From Mallotus nudiflorus (lineage: Eukaryota > Streptophyta > Magnoliopsida > Malpighiales > Euphorbiaceae): a stretch of DNA of 64,000 nt. Shown here piece by piece: positions 25,335-36,620 of the stretch (position 1 is the first letter of the stretch; each line of letters begins with the position of its first letter). The stretch lies in the NCBI GenBank assembly GCA_947683625.1, contig CANTUR010000429.1, positions 62,001 through 126,000 on the forward strand, given 5' to 3'. The position numbers were made by a program, and so were the translations under genes. Under the pieces are notes generated by a model. The model made no database searches. It was not told the DNA's origin and worked only from the letters and a program-made list of their open reading frames with translations.

Positions 25335-26137
25335 TGATGGGAATTGTAGGTTTCATCAATTAACTCCCCAATAGCAAGAATACTATGATAAGTTGAATTA
25401 GAAGAAAACCAAAAATTACCAATTTAATCCACAAATTTGGATCGTTCAAAGATTGAAGTAAGAAGATAGATGCTACTTAACCCCTTTACCAACAAGGATA
25501 AAGATACTAAGATAGACTTTGAATTTCCTCTTATGCCACAAACAAGAAAGTTTGATAAATAACAAGAAATCAAAGATTTAGATTTTGACACCACAAGCTA
25601 GAATAAAGCTTGATAAGTCACAAAGTTTATGCAAGAAATTAAAGACAAAATTCCTCACAATAAAACTCAAACAAAGTTATAATTCATATATCAAATTCAT
25701 TCATGCTACAAAAGAAAGCAAAGGACTTGTTTATATAGAGTACAAGTCCATGCTCACACTACTAACATAGACTCACACACATAGGATTACTTTTACTCTT
25801 AAATGGCCTTAATAACCATTAACCACATTAATAGCCATTACTTATTGTTGATTACCCCATTAACTTTAGTAACCACTACCCATAATAATAGCCTATTAAC
25901 TTGTATATGGTGGCTACATGTAACCCTATTTGTTATTAACATAAAAACAAGTTAAATATTATTCCTTGGGCCTCCATGGATGCCTTATTGGGCTGAAATT
26001 CTTGGGCTTTCCAAATGTCCTTAATTAAACCCAATATGGCTTCCTGAAGCTTCTTGGACTTGGACCTTGTGATTGGGCCTTCTTGTACCATTAATGGATC
26101 TTGGATCTCTTTAGGCTTTGAACTTGGATTCACATCA
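25335..26137 (-). repeat. TE1 3' LTR (803 bp)
   Basis: On the element strand it starts TGATGTGAATCC directly after the polypurine tract and ends CCATCA, i.e. TG...CA termini. It differs from the 5' LTR only at 25570 (T versus A) and 25672 (C versus A). It encodes the last 67 or so codons of pol (stop at 25936). A TATATAA-type box lies on the minus strand at 25731-25737. Confidence 0.94.
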
Positions 26138-27525
26138 TTCCCCCTTTCTTCAAAAGGATTTGTCCTCAAATCAGCTCCATCATCTTTATCACCTAAATCA
26201 AACAAAGACAAGTCACTAACATTAAATGTAGCACTAACATTGCCATACTCACTTGGAAGTTCTAGCTTGTAGGCATTGTTGTTGATGCGTTGAAGCACTT
26301 TAAAAGGACCATCTCCTCTTGGCATAAGCTTTGATTTCCTCCTCAAGTGCACCCACACCCAATCTCCGGGCTCAAAAATGACTTGCTTCCTCCCCTTGTT
26401 GTGTTGCTTTTCATATTGGAGTGTCTTCTTCTCAATGTTTGCACGCACCCTCTCATGCAAAGTCTTGATGAACTCAGCTTTTTGTTTCCCCTCTAGATTA
26501 GCTTTGTCCAATGGCAATGGTAGCAAATCTAATGGAGTCATTGGGTTGAATCCATACACAACTTCAAATGGTGAGCAATTTGTTGAACCATGCACACTCC
26601 TATTGTAGGCAAATTCCACATGTGGCAAACATTCTTCCCAATTCTTCAGATTTCTTTGGATGACAGCCCTCAAAAGTGTTGAAAGTGTCCTATTGACCAC
26701 CTCCGTTTGTCCATCCGTTTGTGGATGACAAGTTGTAGAATACAAAAGCTTTGTCCCCATCTTTCCCCAAAGAGTCTTCCAAAAGTGACTTAGGAATTTG
26801 ACATCCCTATCACTCACAATGGTCCTTGGCACTCCATGTAGCCTAACAATCTCCTTTAAGAATAGATTGGCAATATGGGTTGCATCATCCGTCTTGTGAC
26901 ATGGAATGAAATGTGCCATTTTGCTAAACCTGTCCACAACAACAAAAATGGAATCTCTCCCTCCCTTGGACCTAGGTAATCCTAAAACAAAATCCATAGA
27001 AATGTCTACCCAAGGTTCATTTGGTATGGTAAGAGGTGTATACAAACCATGAGGCATTGCTTTGGATTTGGCTTGTTTGCAAGTAATGCATTTCTCACAA
27101 ATTCTCTTAACATCCCTTTTCATGTGTGGCCAAAAGAAATGGTCACCCAACACATCCAAAGTTTTCTTAATCCCAAAATGCCCCATTAAACCTCCGCTAT
27201 GTGCCTCTCTCACAAGTAACTCTCTTAAAGAACTTTGTGGCACACACAATTTGTTTTCCCGAAAAAGAAAACCATCAAACTTATAGAACTTATCAAAACC
27301 CCCTTTCTCACATGCCCCATAAACATTAGCAAAATCAAGATCATTAGAATAAAGATCTTTGATGTATTCAAATCCTAATAATTTTGCATCAAGTTTAGAG
27401 ATCAAGGCATACCTTCTTGACAATGCATCGGCCACCACATTTTCTTTCCCTTGCTTGTACTTAATGATGTACGGAAAGGATTCAATGAATTCCACCCATT
27501 TTGCATGTCTCTTGTTGAGCTTTCC
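25936..27525 (-). pseudogene. gag-pol: TE1 RNase H end, integrase and C-terminal tail
   Basis: Third in-frame segment. Counting from the methionine at 27495, the zinc-binding HHCC domain has H99, H106, C136 and C139. The integrase core has D168, D229 and E265, with 35 residues between the last two (DD35E). The GPY/F-like module is GDGPFKVLQRINNNAYKL (394-411). Compared with TE2 it lacks seven residues (KERFPTQ) just before RKSKLMPRGDG, a 21-nt in-frame loss between short repeats. The tail from residue 453 is encoded inside the 3' LTR and ends in a basic GPITRSKSKK stretch. No classical chromodomain is visible. Confidence 0.92.
26138..26151 (-). promoter_or_regulatory. TE1 polypurine tract
   Basis: Minus strand GAAGAAAGGGGGAA immediately before the 3' LTR start TGATGTG. 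It primes plus-strand DNA synthesis. It lies inside the pol coding frame (residues E-E-R-G-N near 449-453 of the integrase segment), so coding and priming functions overlap. Confidence 0.92.
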
Positions 27526-28494
27526 TTATCCTTTGAGATACTTCAAGGACTCATGGTCAGTGTGAATTATGAATTCTTTGTAACCAAGGTAATGCTGCCA
27601 TGTCCTTAGAACTCTCACCAATGCATAGAACTCCTTGTCATATGTAGGGTAGTTTAGACTTGCTCCACTTAGCTTTTCGCTAAAGAATGCTATGGGCTTG
27701 CCTTCTTGCATCAAAACTCCTCCAATACCTATGCCACTTGCATCGCACTCAATCTCAAAAGGTTTAGTAAAATTTGGCAAAGATAACAAGGGTGCAGAAC
27801 TTAATTTGTCTTTTAGCAAGTTAAAAGCCTCATCTTGTTCAATTCCCCACTTAAAACCAACATTCTTTTTGATGCATTCAGTTAAAGGTGCAGCTATGGT
27901 AGAAAAATTTTTAATGAACCTTCTATAAAAGCTAGCTAAACCATGAAAGCTTCTTGCATCACTTACACTTGTGGGTGTTGGCCATTCTCTAATTACTTTT
28001 ACCTTTTCTTGATCAACATGAATGCCCTTGTCATTGACAATATATCCAAGAAAAGTAATTTCATTAGTGCAAAAACAGCATTTCTTTAGATTAGCATACA
28101 ACTTCTCTTCTCTAAGCACATCAAAAACACAAGTCAAATGTTGTACATGCTCATCTAAATTTTTGCTATAAACCAAGATATCATCAAAATAGACAACAAC
28201 AAATTTGCCTATGAATGCTCTTAAAACATGATTCATCAATCTCATGAAAGTGCTTGGTGCATTAGTTAAACCAAAAGGCATTACTAACCACTCATATAAA
28301 CCATGTTTAGTTTTAAAAGCTGTTTTCCATTCATCACCTTCTCTCATTCTAATTTGATGATAACCAGATTTCAAATCAATTTTTGAAAACAAATATGAAC
28401 CATGCAATTCATCCAACATGTCATCTAGCCTAGGAATGGGATGTCTATACTTCACCATGATTTTGTTGATGGCACGACAATCAACACACATCCT
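27526..28494 (-). pseudogene. gag-pol: TE1 reverse transcriptase and RNase H segment
   Basis: In-frame continuation after the first nonsense codon. RT has motif A with D39 (FSKIDLKSGY), motif B (MPFGLTNAPSTF, 71-82) and the catalytic YFDD at 101-104. RNase H follows, with acidic residues D250 (ECDAS), E287 (YDKEFYA) and D312 (TDHES). The frame is cut at 27526-27528 by TAA, where TE2 has CAA in the motif LKGQNKLNKRHA. All catalytic residues are present, so the damage is limited to stop codons. The methionine that opens this segment is internal, not a real start. Confidence 0.92.
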
Positions 28495-30672
28495 CTAAGT
28501 TCCATCTTTCTTAGGCACTAACAAGACGGGTACGGCACATGGACTCATGCTTTCACGAACATAACCCTTCTCCATAAGCTCACTCACTTGCTTTTGGATT
28601 TCCTTGGTCTCCTCCGGATTACATCTATATGCTGGTCTATTTGGAATGCTTGCTCCAGGTATGAAATCAATTTGGTGCTCAATGCCTCTTTTAGGTGGCA
28701 AACCATTTGGAATTTCTTCTGGAAATAAATCTTCATAAACCTGCAAAAGATCAACAACAACACTAGGCAAACCATTGGTTATTTCGTTAGAAATATGCAA
28801 AATCTCCTTGTACATAAGTACAAGCATGTGTTGCCTCAAAAGCATAGCTTCCTTCACATCACTCATTTTTGCATAAACACTCATTTTTCTTTCATTTGAA
28901 CCTTCCTTGTTTTCTCTCACCATGTGTTTCCCATTTTGGTCAAGAGAATTGGAATTTTTAGGTTCACTCATCTCACCTTTTTCTTTACTCTCAAATGTTT
29001 CCCTTCCCAAAGAATTTCCCAATGAAGAACCCATTTCTTCATATTGTTGCTTGATGCGCATTTGGTCTTCAAAAATCTGTTTTGGAGTTAATGGTCCAAG
29101 GTTAAACCTTTTTCCATCCATAGTCAAAGTATACATATTTTTGAATCCATCATGATTAGCCCTTCTATCATATTGCCAAGGTCTCCCCAACAACATATGT
29201 CCGGCCAACATTGGTAACACATCACACAACACCTCATCCTTATATCTACCAATTTGAAAAGAAATTAGAACTTGCTTATTTACCTTTACAACTCCACTTT
29301 CATTAAGCCATTGCAACTTGTATGGTCTTGGGTGCTTGGTAGTAGGCAACTTCAATTTCTCCACTAGCAAAGTGCTTGCTACATTAGTACAACTTCCACT
29401 ATCCACAATCATGTTGCACAACTTGTTAGAAATCAAACAATGAGTATGAAACAAATTTTCCCTTTGCTCCCTATGGACATCATGTTTATTTTGCAAACTC
29501 AATGTTCTTTGAACAATAAGATTATCTCCTTTAGCACATTCAACATCACTACAATCTTCTAAAGAAGGAATATCATCATCACTATCCCCCTCACTCTCCG
29601 ACTCAATATCACCATCCCTTAGAATCATAGCTCTCTTATTTGGACATTCCCTAGCAATGTGCCCATGACCCAAACACTTAAAACATTTGATTCCCCTAGT
29701 TTGGGCTGGTTGATTCTCACCCTTTCCCTTATTACCCAAGTCAATTTTAGGTTTATTTTCTTCCACTTTTGACTTGTTAAAAGGTTTATCATCCTTTTTC
29801 CCCCAAGAAGTTTTCCAAGAAGAAGAAGAACCCACATTTGGTTTAGAATCATACCTCTTTCCTTTCAATTGCCTTTCCACTTTCATGGCCAAATTCACCA
29901 TATCTTCAATCTCCACATAATGTTGCAAATCAACAACATCAGCAATGTTTTTGTTTAGCCCTCTCAAAAACCTTGCCATGGTAGCTTCACGATCTTCTAC
30001 CACATTTGCTCTAATCATAGCCTTCTCCATTTCTTTGTGATATTCCTCAACACTCATGGATCCCTGAATTAGAGTTTGTAACCTTTGATGAAGCTCTCTA
30101 TAGTAATGGCTTGGAACAAACCTCTTTCTCATGATTTGCTTCATTTCCCTCCAAGACTCCACGGGTCTTTCTCCATATCTACGTCTTTCCTTGCAAAATT
30201 GATCCCACCAAACAATTGCATAATCACTAAACTCAACAGCGGCAAGTTTTACCTTTTTCTCCTCCGAATAATTGTGACATTCGAAGATGAGTTCCACTTT
30301 CCTCTCCCATTCAAGGTACACATCTGGATCATTTCTTCCTTGGAATGAAGGAATCTTCATTTTGATGCTTCCAAGGTTGCGATCAACATCATCTTTAGGA
30401 CGTCCTCTCCTAGCTTGTCTCCTAGGATTGATTTGTTGTCCCACCAAGGTGACTTGATCATCATCCAATTCATCCTCTCCTTTATAGTCCTCTTGGTCAA
30501 TTGGTGGACGTCTCCTTTCTTTAGGCTCTCCTTGTAATTGGTTAAGGATGCCATCATGCTTCTCCAATTTCTCATTGACTCCCGCCATCATGTTAAACAT
30601 TCTTTCGAATTGTTGTTGCATAGCTTGAATCACATGATCATTTGTAGAAGAAGAACTTGTGTCTTTTGACAT
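28495..30672 (-). pseudogene. gag-pol: TE1 gag, protease and start of RT (to first nonsense codon)
   Basis: 725 codons from ATG at 30672, the first ATG giving the full gag. The gag core (about residues 100-270; SIKMKIPSFQG, EYLEWE-like, MRKRFVPSHYYREL) forms the particle. A CCHC zinc knuckle (C330, C333, H338, C343) binds RNA. The aspartic protease has its catalytic D424-S425-G426 followed by ILLGRPW-like sequence near 494-499. RT begins with KRGIEHQIDF and CAVPVLLVPKKDG. The frame stops at 28495-28497, where TAG replaces the tryptophan codon present in TE2 (motif DGTWRMCVD). No frameshift is seen: the next segment continues in the same frame. Confident as a broken gag-pol. Confidence 0.92.
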
Positions 30673-31141
30673 GATTGTAAAACCTAAAATTTTAACAAAA
30701 GAAAATAGAAAGAAACAATCTCACAACACTGCCTCGCATGTTTCACTCAAAATTGATGTATACCACTCATGTTTACACTCAATTTTGGCTTTTTCTCTAA
30801 TGATCTCACACTCTTGCCTTTTACCTCTCAAATTTGCCTTTTGATTTCTTAGATTAACTAAGTTTCTCAATCAAACAAAATTCAAGAATGTAGTAATCAA
30901 TGATAAAAAATAAGGTAGGCTAACAAGAAAATAATAAGGTAGGCTTAAAGAAAAGAACAATTTGTAACAAATAGGCTAATAGAAATGAAAAACAAAGATA
31001 GATTATCAAAGAACACAAAGAGACAAAATTATAAAGATAGATCTCAATGGAATATGAAGAGTCAATTTTTTTTTTTTAATGTAAACTGAGATATAACATA
31101 GGAATATCAAAGATAACATATACTTTTTTTTTTTATGGACG

Positions 31142-31176
<35 letters not shown>

Positions 31177-31350
31177 GATGAAATTTTTTTTTTTTATATC
31201 TGCAAACAAAATCTTGAGATAAGAAGAATAAAGATAAAAAAAAATAACAAGAATAATAGATAGCAAGAAAGGTGCAAAATATAAGATGAACACAAGATAT
31301 TGAGAACTAAAAGATAGTTTTGGATACGCAAACCTCAATCTTGAGCCAAT
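30673..31350 (-). other. TE1 untranslated leader with A-rich tracts
   Basis: Region between the primer-binding site and the gag start. On the element strand it contains several long A runs (plus-strand T runs near 31065-31075, 31122-31132, 31146-31173 and 31185-31195). No conserved gene is seen. The runs are probable assembly weak spots. Confidence 0.8.
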
Positions 31351-31362
31351 GCTCTGATACCA
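31351..31362 (-). promoter_or_regulatory. TE1 primer-binding site (tRNA-iMet)
   Basis: Minus strand reads TGGTATCAGAGC, four bases after the 5' LTR end (CCATCA-TAAG). This matches the usual plant retrotransposon primer site complementary to initiator methionine tRNA and fixes the element's orientation. Confidence 0.93.
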
Positions 31363-31366
31363 CTTA

Positions 31367-32169
31367 TGATGGGAATTGTAGGTTTCATCAATTAACTCCC
31401 CAATAGCAAGAATACTATGATAAGTTGAATTAGAAGAAAACCAAAAATTACCAATTTAATCCACAAATTTGGATCGTTCAAAGATTGAAGTAAGAAGATA
31501 GATGCTACTTAACCCCTTTACCAACAAGGATAAAGATACTAAGATAGACTTTGAATTTCCTCTTATGCCACAAACAAGAAAGTTTGATAAATAACAAGAA
31601 AACAAAGATTTAGATTTTGACACCACAAGCTAGAATAAAGCTTGATAAGTCACAAAGTTTATGCAAGAAATTAAAGACAAAATTCCTCACAATAAAACTC
31701 AAAAAAAGTTATAATTCATATATCAAATTCATTCATGCTACAAAAGAAAGCAAAGGACTTGTTTATATAGAGTACAAGTCCATGCTCACACTACTAACAT
31801 AGACTCACACACATAGGATTACTTTTACTCTTAAATGGCCTTAATAACCATTAACCACATTAATAGCCATTACTTATTGTTGATTACCCCATTAACTTTA
31901 GTAACCACTACCCATAATAATAGCCTATTAACTTGTATATGGTGGCTACATGTAACCCTATTTGTTATTAACATAAAAACAAGTTAAATATTATTCCTTG
32001 GGCCTCCATGGATGCCTTATTGGGCTGAAATTCTTGGGCTTTCCAAATGTCCTTAATTAAACCCAATATGGCTTCCTGAAGCTTCTTGGACTTGGACCTT
32101 GTGATTGGGCCTTCTTGTACCATTAATGGATCTTGGATCTCTTTAGGCTTTGAACTTGGATTCACATCA
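31367..32169 (-). repeat. TE1 5' LTR (803 bp)
   Basis: Twin of 25335-26137 at an offset of 6,032 bp, two substitutions by eye. In a normal element the sequence beyond 32169 would be host DNA. Here it is a second polypurine tract and pol fragment, so this LTR is also the 3' LTR of a truncated neighbouring copy. Confidence 0.93.
31763..31769 (-). promoter_or_regulatory. TE1 5' LTR TATA box (putative)
   Basis: Minus-strand CTATATAAAC in the 5' LTR, about 400 bp before its end, in the position expected for the U3 promoter with transcription starting some 25-35 bp downstream. Sequence-only call. Confidence 0.55.
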
Positions 32170-32361
32170 TTCCCCCTTTCTTCAAAAGGATTTGTCCTCA
32201 AATCAGCTCCATCATCTTTATCACCTAAATCAAACAAAGACAAGTCACTAACATTAAATGTAGCACTAACATTGCCATACTCACTTGGAAGTTCTAGCTT
32301 GTAGGCATTGTTGTTGATGCGTTGAAGCACTTTAAAAGGACCATCTCCTCTTGGCATAAGC
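32170..32361 (-). mobile_element. Truncated pol end of a second TE1-family copy
   Basis: 192 bp beyond the TE1 5' LTR that match 26138-26329 base for base by eye: a second polypurine tract (32170-32183) followed by the pol 3' end coding GDGPFKVLQRINNNAYKL and VSATFNVSDLSLFD. It is the 3' internal end of an upstream element that shared the LTR at 31367-32169. Homology stops at CATAAGC (32361). Best explained as the remnant of a head-to-tail tandem of two elements. Confidence 0.9.
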
Positions 32362-32390
32362 GTTGTAGGCATTGTTGTTGATGCGTTGAG
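32362..32390. other. Templated filler at the TE1-satellite repair junction
   Basis: A 29-bp stretch (GTTGTAGGCATTGTTG onward) repeats the sequence at about 32299-32327, just 60 bp away, with one mismatch near its end (GAGGCAC versus GAAGCAC). It then joins satellite through shared GCACTTT. Direct local copying plus microhomology is the pattern of polymerase-theta-type end joining or aborted synthesis-dependent repair. Confidence 0.82.
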
Positions 32391-34479
32391 GCACTTTTGC
32401 GCCAGTTTGAACGCAAAACCTTAACTCGTACAAAATTTATGCGCAAATTGTTCAAAACATGTAATCCAATGTTCCAACTACATATTTTCAATCCTGAAGA
32501 CATATTCCAGCATTTCAAACTCGTTAATGCTGTTGATTTTGTCCAATGCACAATTTGTGGACATTTGCGTATGCTTGAACGCAAAACGTGAACTCGCGTA
32601 AATTTGTGCGCAAATGGTTTTAGACAAGATATCCAATGTTCCAACCCTAATCATATATATTCTAGCTTTTTAAGCTCATGAATATATAAATGAGATTGTT
32701 GAATGCACAATTTGTGCACGTTTGCGCCTCTAAGAACGAACGCAAAATCTAAGGAGAAATTGTTTATAATATATGTAATCCAATGTTCCAGCTACATATT
32801 TTCAATCCCGAAGACGTATTCCAGCATTTAAAACTCATAAATCTAGTTGATTTAAATGAATGCACAATTTTTGCACATTTGCGCATGTTTGAACGCGAAA
32901 TGTCAACTCGTGCAGATTTGTGCACAAATGGTTTTAAGACAAGATATCCAATGTTTCCAATCAAATATTCACAACACTAATCACATATTCTAGCTTTTTG
33001 AACTCATAAATGTAAATGAGATTGTTGAATGCCCAATTTGTGCACATTTGCACCTCTACGAACGCAAAATGTTAACTCGTGCAAAATTTACACATAAACT
33101 GCTTAAAACATGTAATCCAATGTTCGAACTACATATTTTCAATCCTAAAGACATACTCCAGCCTTTAAAACTCATAATTGCAGTTGATTTAATTGAATGC
33201 ACAAATTTTGCACATTTGCGCATGTTTTAACGCAAAACGTGAACTCGTGCACATTTGTGCGCAAATGGTTTTAAGACGAGATATCCAATGTTCCCATCAA
33301 ATATTCACAACACTAATCACATATTCTAGCTTTTTAAACTCTTAAATATAAATGAGATTGTTGAATGCACAATTTTTGCACATTTACGCCTGTTTGAACG
33401 CAAAATGTTAACTCGTGCAAAGTTTATACACGGATTGTTTAAAACATGTGATCCAATGTTCCAACTACATATTTTCAATCCTAAAGGCATATTCCAGCAT
33501 TTAAAGCTCGCAAATCTAGTTGATTTAATTGAATGCACAATTTTTGCACATTTGCACTTGTTTTCACACAAAACGTGAACTCGTGCAAATTTGTGCGCAA
33601 ATGGTTTTAGACAAGACATCCAATGTTGCAATTACATATTCACAACACTAATCCAAAATTCTAGCTCTTCAAACTCATAAATATAAATGAGATTGTGGAA
33701 TGCACAATTTGTGCACGTTTGCGCCTGTTTGGACGCAAAATGATAACTCGTGCTAAATTTATGCACGAATTGTTTAAAACATGTGATCCAATGTTCCAAC
33801 CACATATTTTCAATCCTAAAGACATATTCCAGCATTTCAAACTCGTAAATCTAGTTGATTTAATTGAATGCACAACTTGTGCACATTTGCGCATGTTTGA
33901 ACGAAAAACGTGAACTCGTGCAAATTTGTGCGCAAATGGTTTTAGACAAGACATCCAATGTTCCAATCGCATATTAATAGCACTAATCACATATTCTAGC
34001 TTTTTAATCTCACAGATACAAATGAGATTGTTGAATGAACAATCTTGCACATTTGCGCTTTTTTGAACGCAAAATGTCAACTCGTGCGAAAAGTTATGCA
34101 CAAATTGTTTAAAACATGTAATCCAACATTCCAACTACATATTTTCAATCCTAAAGACGCATTCCAGCCTTTGAAACTCATAAATCCAGTTGATTTAATT
34201 GAATGCACAATTTTTGCGCTTGTGTGAACGCGAAACGTGAACTCATGCAAATTTGTGCGCAAATGGTTTTAGACAAGGTATCCAATTTTCCAATCGCATA
34301 TTCGTAACACTAATCACTTTTCAAACTCATAAATATAAATGAGATTGTTCAGTGCACAATTTTTGCACATTTGCACCTGTTTGAACGCAAAACGTGAACT
34401 CGTCCAAATTTGTGCGCAAATGCTTTTAGACAAGATATCCAATGTTCCAATCGCAAATTCACAACACCAATCACATATT
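32391..34479. repeat. HOR unit U12 (5' end missing)
   Basis: Resumes at GCACTTTTGCGCC, which is 52 bp into a normal unit (compare 34532 in U13). Otherwise it is a standard unit with right-half variant states (CGCGAAATG, AGCTCGC, TGTTCCAACC). Confidence 0.9.
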
Positions 34480-36620
34480 TTAGCTTTCTAAACTCATAAA
34501 TATAAATGAGATTGTTGAATGTATAATTTTTGCACTTTTGCGCCAGTTTGAACGCAAAACCTTAACTCGTACAAAATTTATGCGCAAATTGTTCAAAACA
34601 TGTAATCCAATGTTCCAACTACATATTTTCAATCCTGAAGACATATTCCAGCATTTCAAACTCGTTAATGCTGTTGATTTTATCCAATGCACAATTTGTG
34701 GACATTTGCGTATGCTTGAACGCAAAACGTGAACTCGCGTAAATTTGTGCGCAAATGGTTTTAGACAAGATATCCAATGTTCCAACCCTAATCATATATA
34801 TTCTAGCTTTTTAAGCTCATGAATATATAAATGAGATTGTTGAATGCACAATTTGTGCACGTTTGCGCCTCTAAGAACGAACGCAAAATCTAAGGAGAAA
34901 TTGTTTATAATATATGTAATCCAATGTTCCAGCTACATATTTTCAATCCCGAAGACGTATTCCAGCATTTAAAACTCATAAATCTAGTTGATTTAAATGA
35001 ATGCACAATTTTTGCACATTTGCGCATGTTTGAACGCGAAATGTCAACTCGTGCAGATTTGTGCACAAATGGTTTTAAGACAAGATATCCAATGTTTCCA
35101 ATCAAATATTCACAACACTAATCACATATTCTAGCTTTTTGAACTCATAAATGTAAATGAGATTGTTGAATGCCCAATTTGTGCACATTTGCACCTCTAC
35201 GAATGCAAAATGTTAACTCGTGCAAAATTTACACATAAACTGCTTAAAACATGTAATCCAATGTTCGAACTACATATTTTCAATCCTAAAGACATACTCC
35301 AGCCTTTAAAACTCATAATTGCAGTTGATTTAATTGAATGCACAAATTTTGCACATTTGCGCATGTTTTAACGCAAAACGTGAACTCGTGCACATTTGTG
35401 CGCAAATGGTTTTAAGACGAGATATCCAATGTTCCCATCAAATATTCACAACACTAATCACATATTCTAGCTTTTTAAACTCTTAAATATAAATGAGATT
35501 GTTGAATGCACAATTTTTGCACATTTGCGCCTGTTTGAACGCAAAATGTTAACTCGTGCAAAGTTTATACACGGATTGTTTAAAACATGTGATCCAATGT
35601 TCCAACTACATATTTTCAATCCTAAAGGCATATTCCAGCATTTAAAGCTCGCAAATCTAGTTGATTTAATTGAATGCACAATTTTTGCACATTTGCACTT
35701 GTTTTCACACAAAACGTGAACTCGTGCAAATTTGTGCGCAAATGGTTTTAGACAAGACATCCAATGTTGCAATTACATATTCACAACACTAATCCAAAAT
35801 TCTAGCTCTTCAAACTCATAAATATAAATGAGATTGTGGAATGCACAATTTGTGCACGTTTGCGCCTGTTTGGACGCAAAATGATAACTCGTGCTAAATT
35901 TATGCACGAATTGTTTAAAACATGTGATCCAATGTTCCAACCACATATTTTCAATCCTAAAGACATATTCCAGCATTTCAAACTCGTAAATCTAGTTGAT
36001 TTAATTGAATGCACAACTTGTGCACATTTGCGCATGTTTGAACGAAAAACGTGAACTCGTGCAAATTTGTGCGCAAATGGTTTTAGACAAGACATCCAAT
36101 GTTCCAATCGCATATTAATAGCACTAATCACATATTCTAGCTTTTTAATCTCACAGATACAAATGAGATTGTTGAATGAACAATCTTGCACATTTGCGCT
36201 TTTTTGAACGCAAAATGTCAACTCGTGCGAAAAGTTATGCACAAATTGTTTAAAACATGTAATCCAACATTCCAACTACATATTTTCAATCCTAAAGACG
36301 CATTCCAGCCTTTGAAACTCATAAATCCAGTTGATTTAATTGAATGCACAATTTTTGCGCTTGTGTGAACGCGAAACGTGAACTCATGCAAATTTGTGCG
36401 CAAATGGTTTTAGACAAGGTATCCAATTTTCCAATCGCATATTCGTAACACTAATCACTTTTCAAACTCATAAATATAAATGAGATTGTTCAGTGCACAA
36501 TTTTTGCACATTTGCACCTGTTTGAACGCAAAACGTGAACTCGTCCAAATTTGTGCGCAAATGCTTTTAGACAAGATATCCAATGTTCCAATCGCAAATT
36601 CACAACACCAATCACATATT
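34480..36620. repeat. HOR unit U13, 2,141 bp
   Basis: Standard unit. Distinguishing bases are TTATCCAATGC in B1 (about 34679), GAATGCAAAATG in A3 (about 35202) and CATTTGCGCCTG in A4 (about 35522). The last is shared only with U11, on the other side of TE1. Confidence 0.92.

Larger units (their letters stand above)
25335..32169 (-). mobile_element. TE1: Ty3/gypsy LTR retrotransposon, CRM-like, LTR to LTR
   Basis: A 6,835-bp element on the minus strand, with two 803-bp LTRs, a tRNA-iMet primer-binding site, a single gag-pol frame and a polypurine tract. The order gag, protease, RT, RNase H, integrase is that of Ty3/gypsy (Metaviridae). No canonical chromodomain is recognisable after the integrase GPY/F-like module. 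Instead the pol frame runs about 67 codons into the 3' LTR and ends in a basic GPITRSKSKK tail, which I take as CRM-clade-like; Reina or another chromovirus clade is not excluded. The LTRs differ at two sites, so insertion is recent. Two nonsense codons make this copy non-functional. The left LTR end abuts satellite. The right LTR does not, so no target-site duplication can be scored. Confidence 0.93.

Noticed and set aside
25335..25339. A target-site duplication for TE1 (TAAAT at 25330-25334).
   Set aside because: The matching side is lost: the right LTR is followed by element sequence, not host DNA, so no duplication can be scored.
28489..28491. Separate RT gene starting at MCVDCRAI in TE1.
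   Set aside because: The methionine is internal to the RT domain and in frame with the upstream segment. The apparent start is created by the nonsense codon just before it.
31064..31195. T-run region as a Pol III terminator or small-RNA gene.
   Set aside because: The runs are A-rich leader sequence of TE1 on its own strand. No A/B box promoter or tRNA-like structure is seen.
31968..32372. A 134-codon minus-strand gene at the right end of TE1.
   Set aside because: It is the pol C-terminus fragment of the truncated second copy, opened by the filler sequence. It is not an independent gene.
32294..32644. A 116-codon fusion frame across the TE1-satellite junction as a novel chimeric gene.
   Set aside because: It joins antisense-satellite sequence to the pol fragment by accident of the repair join. 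No evidence of expression or selection.
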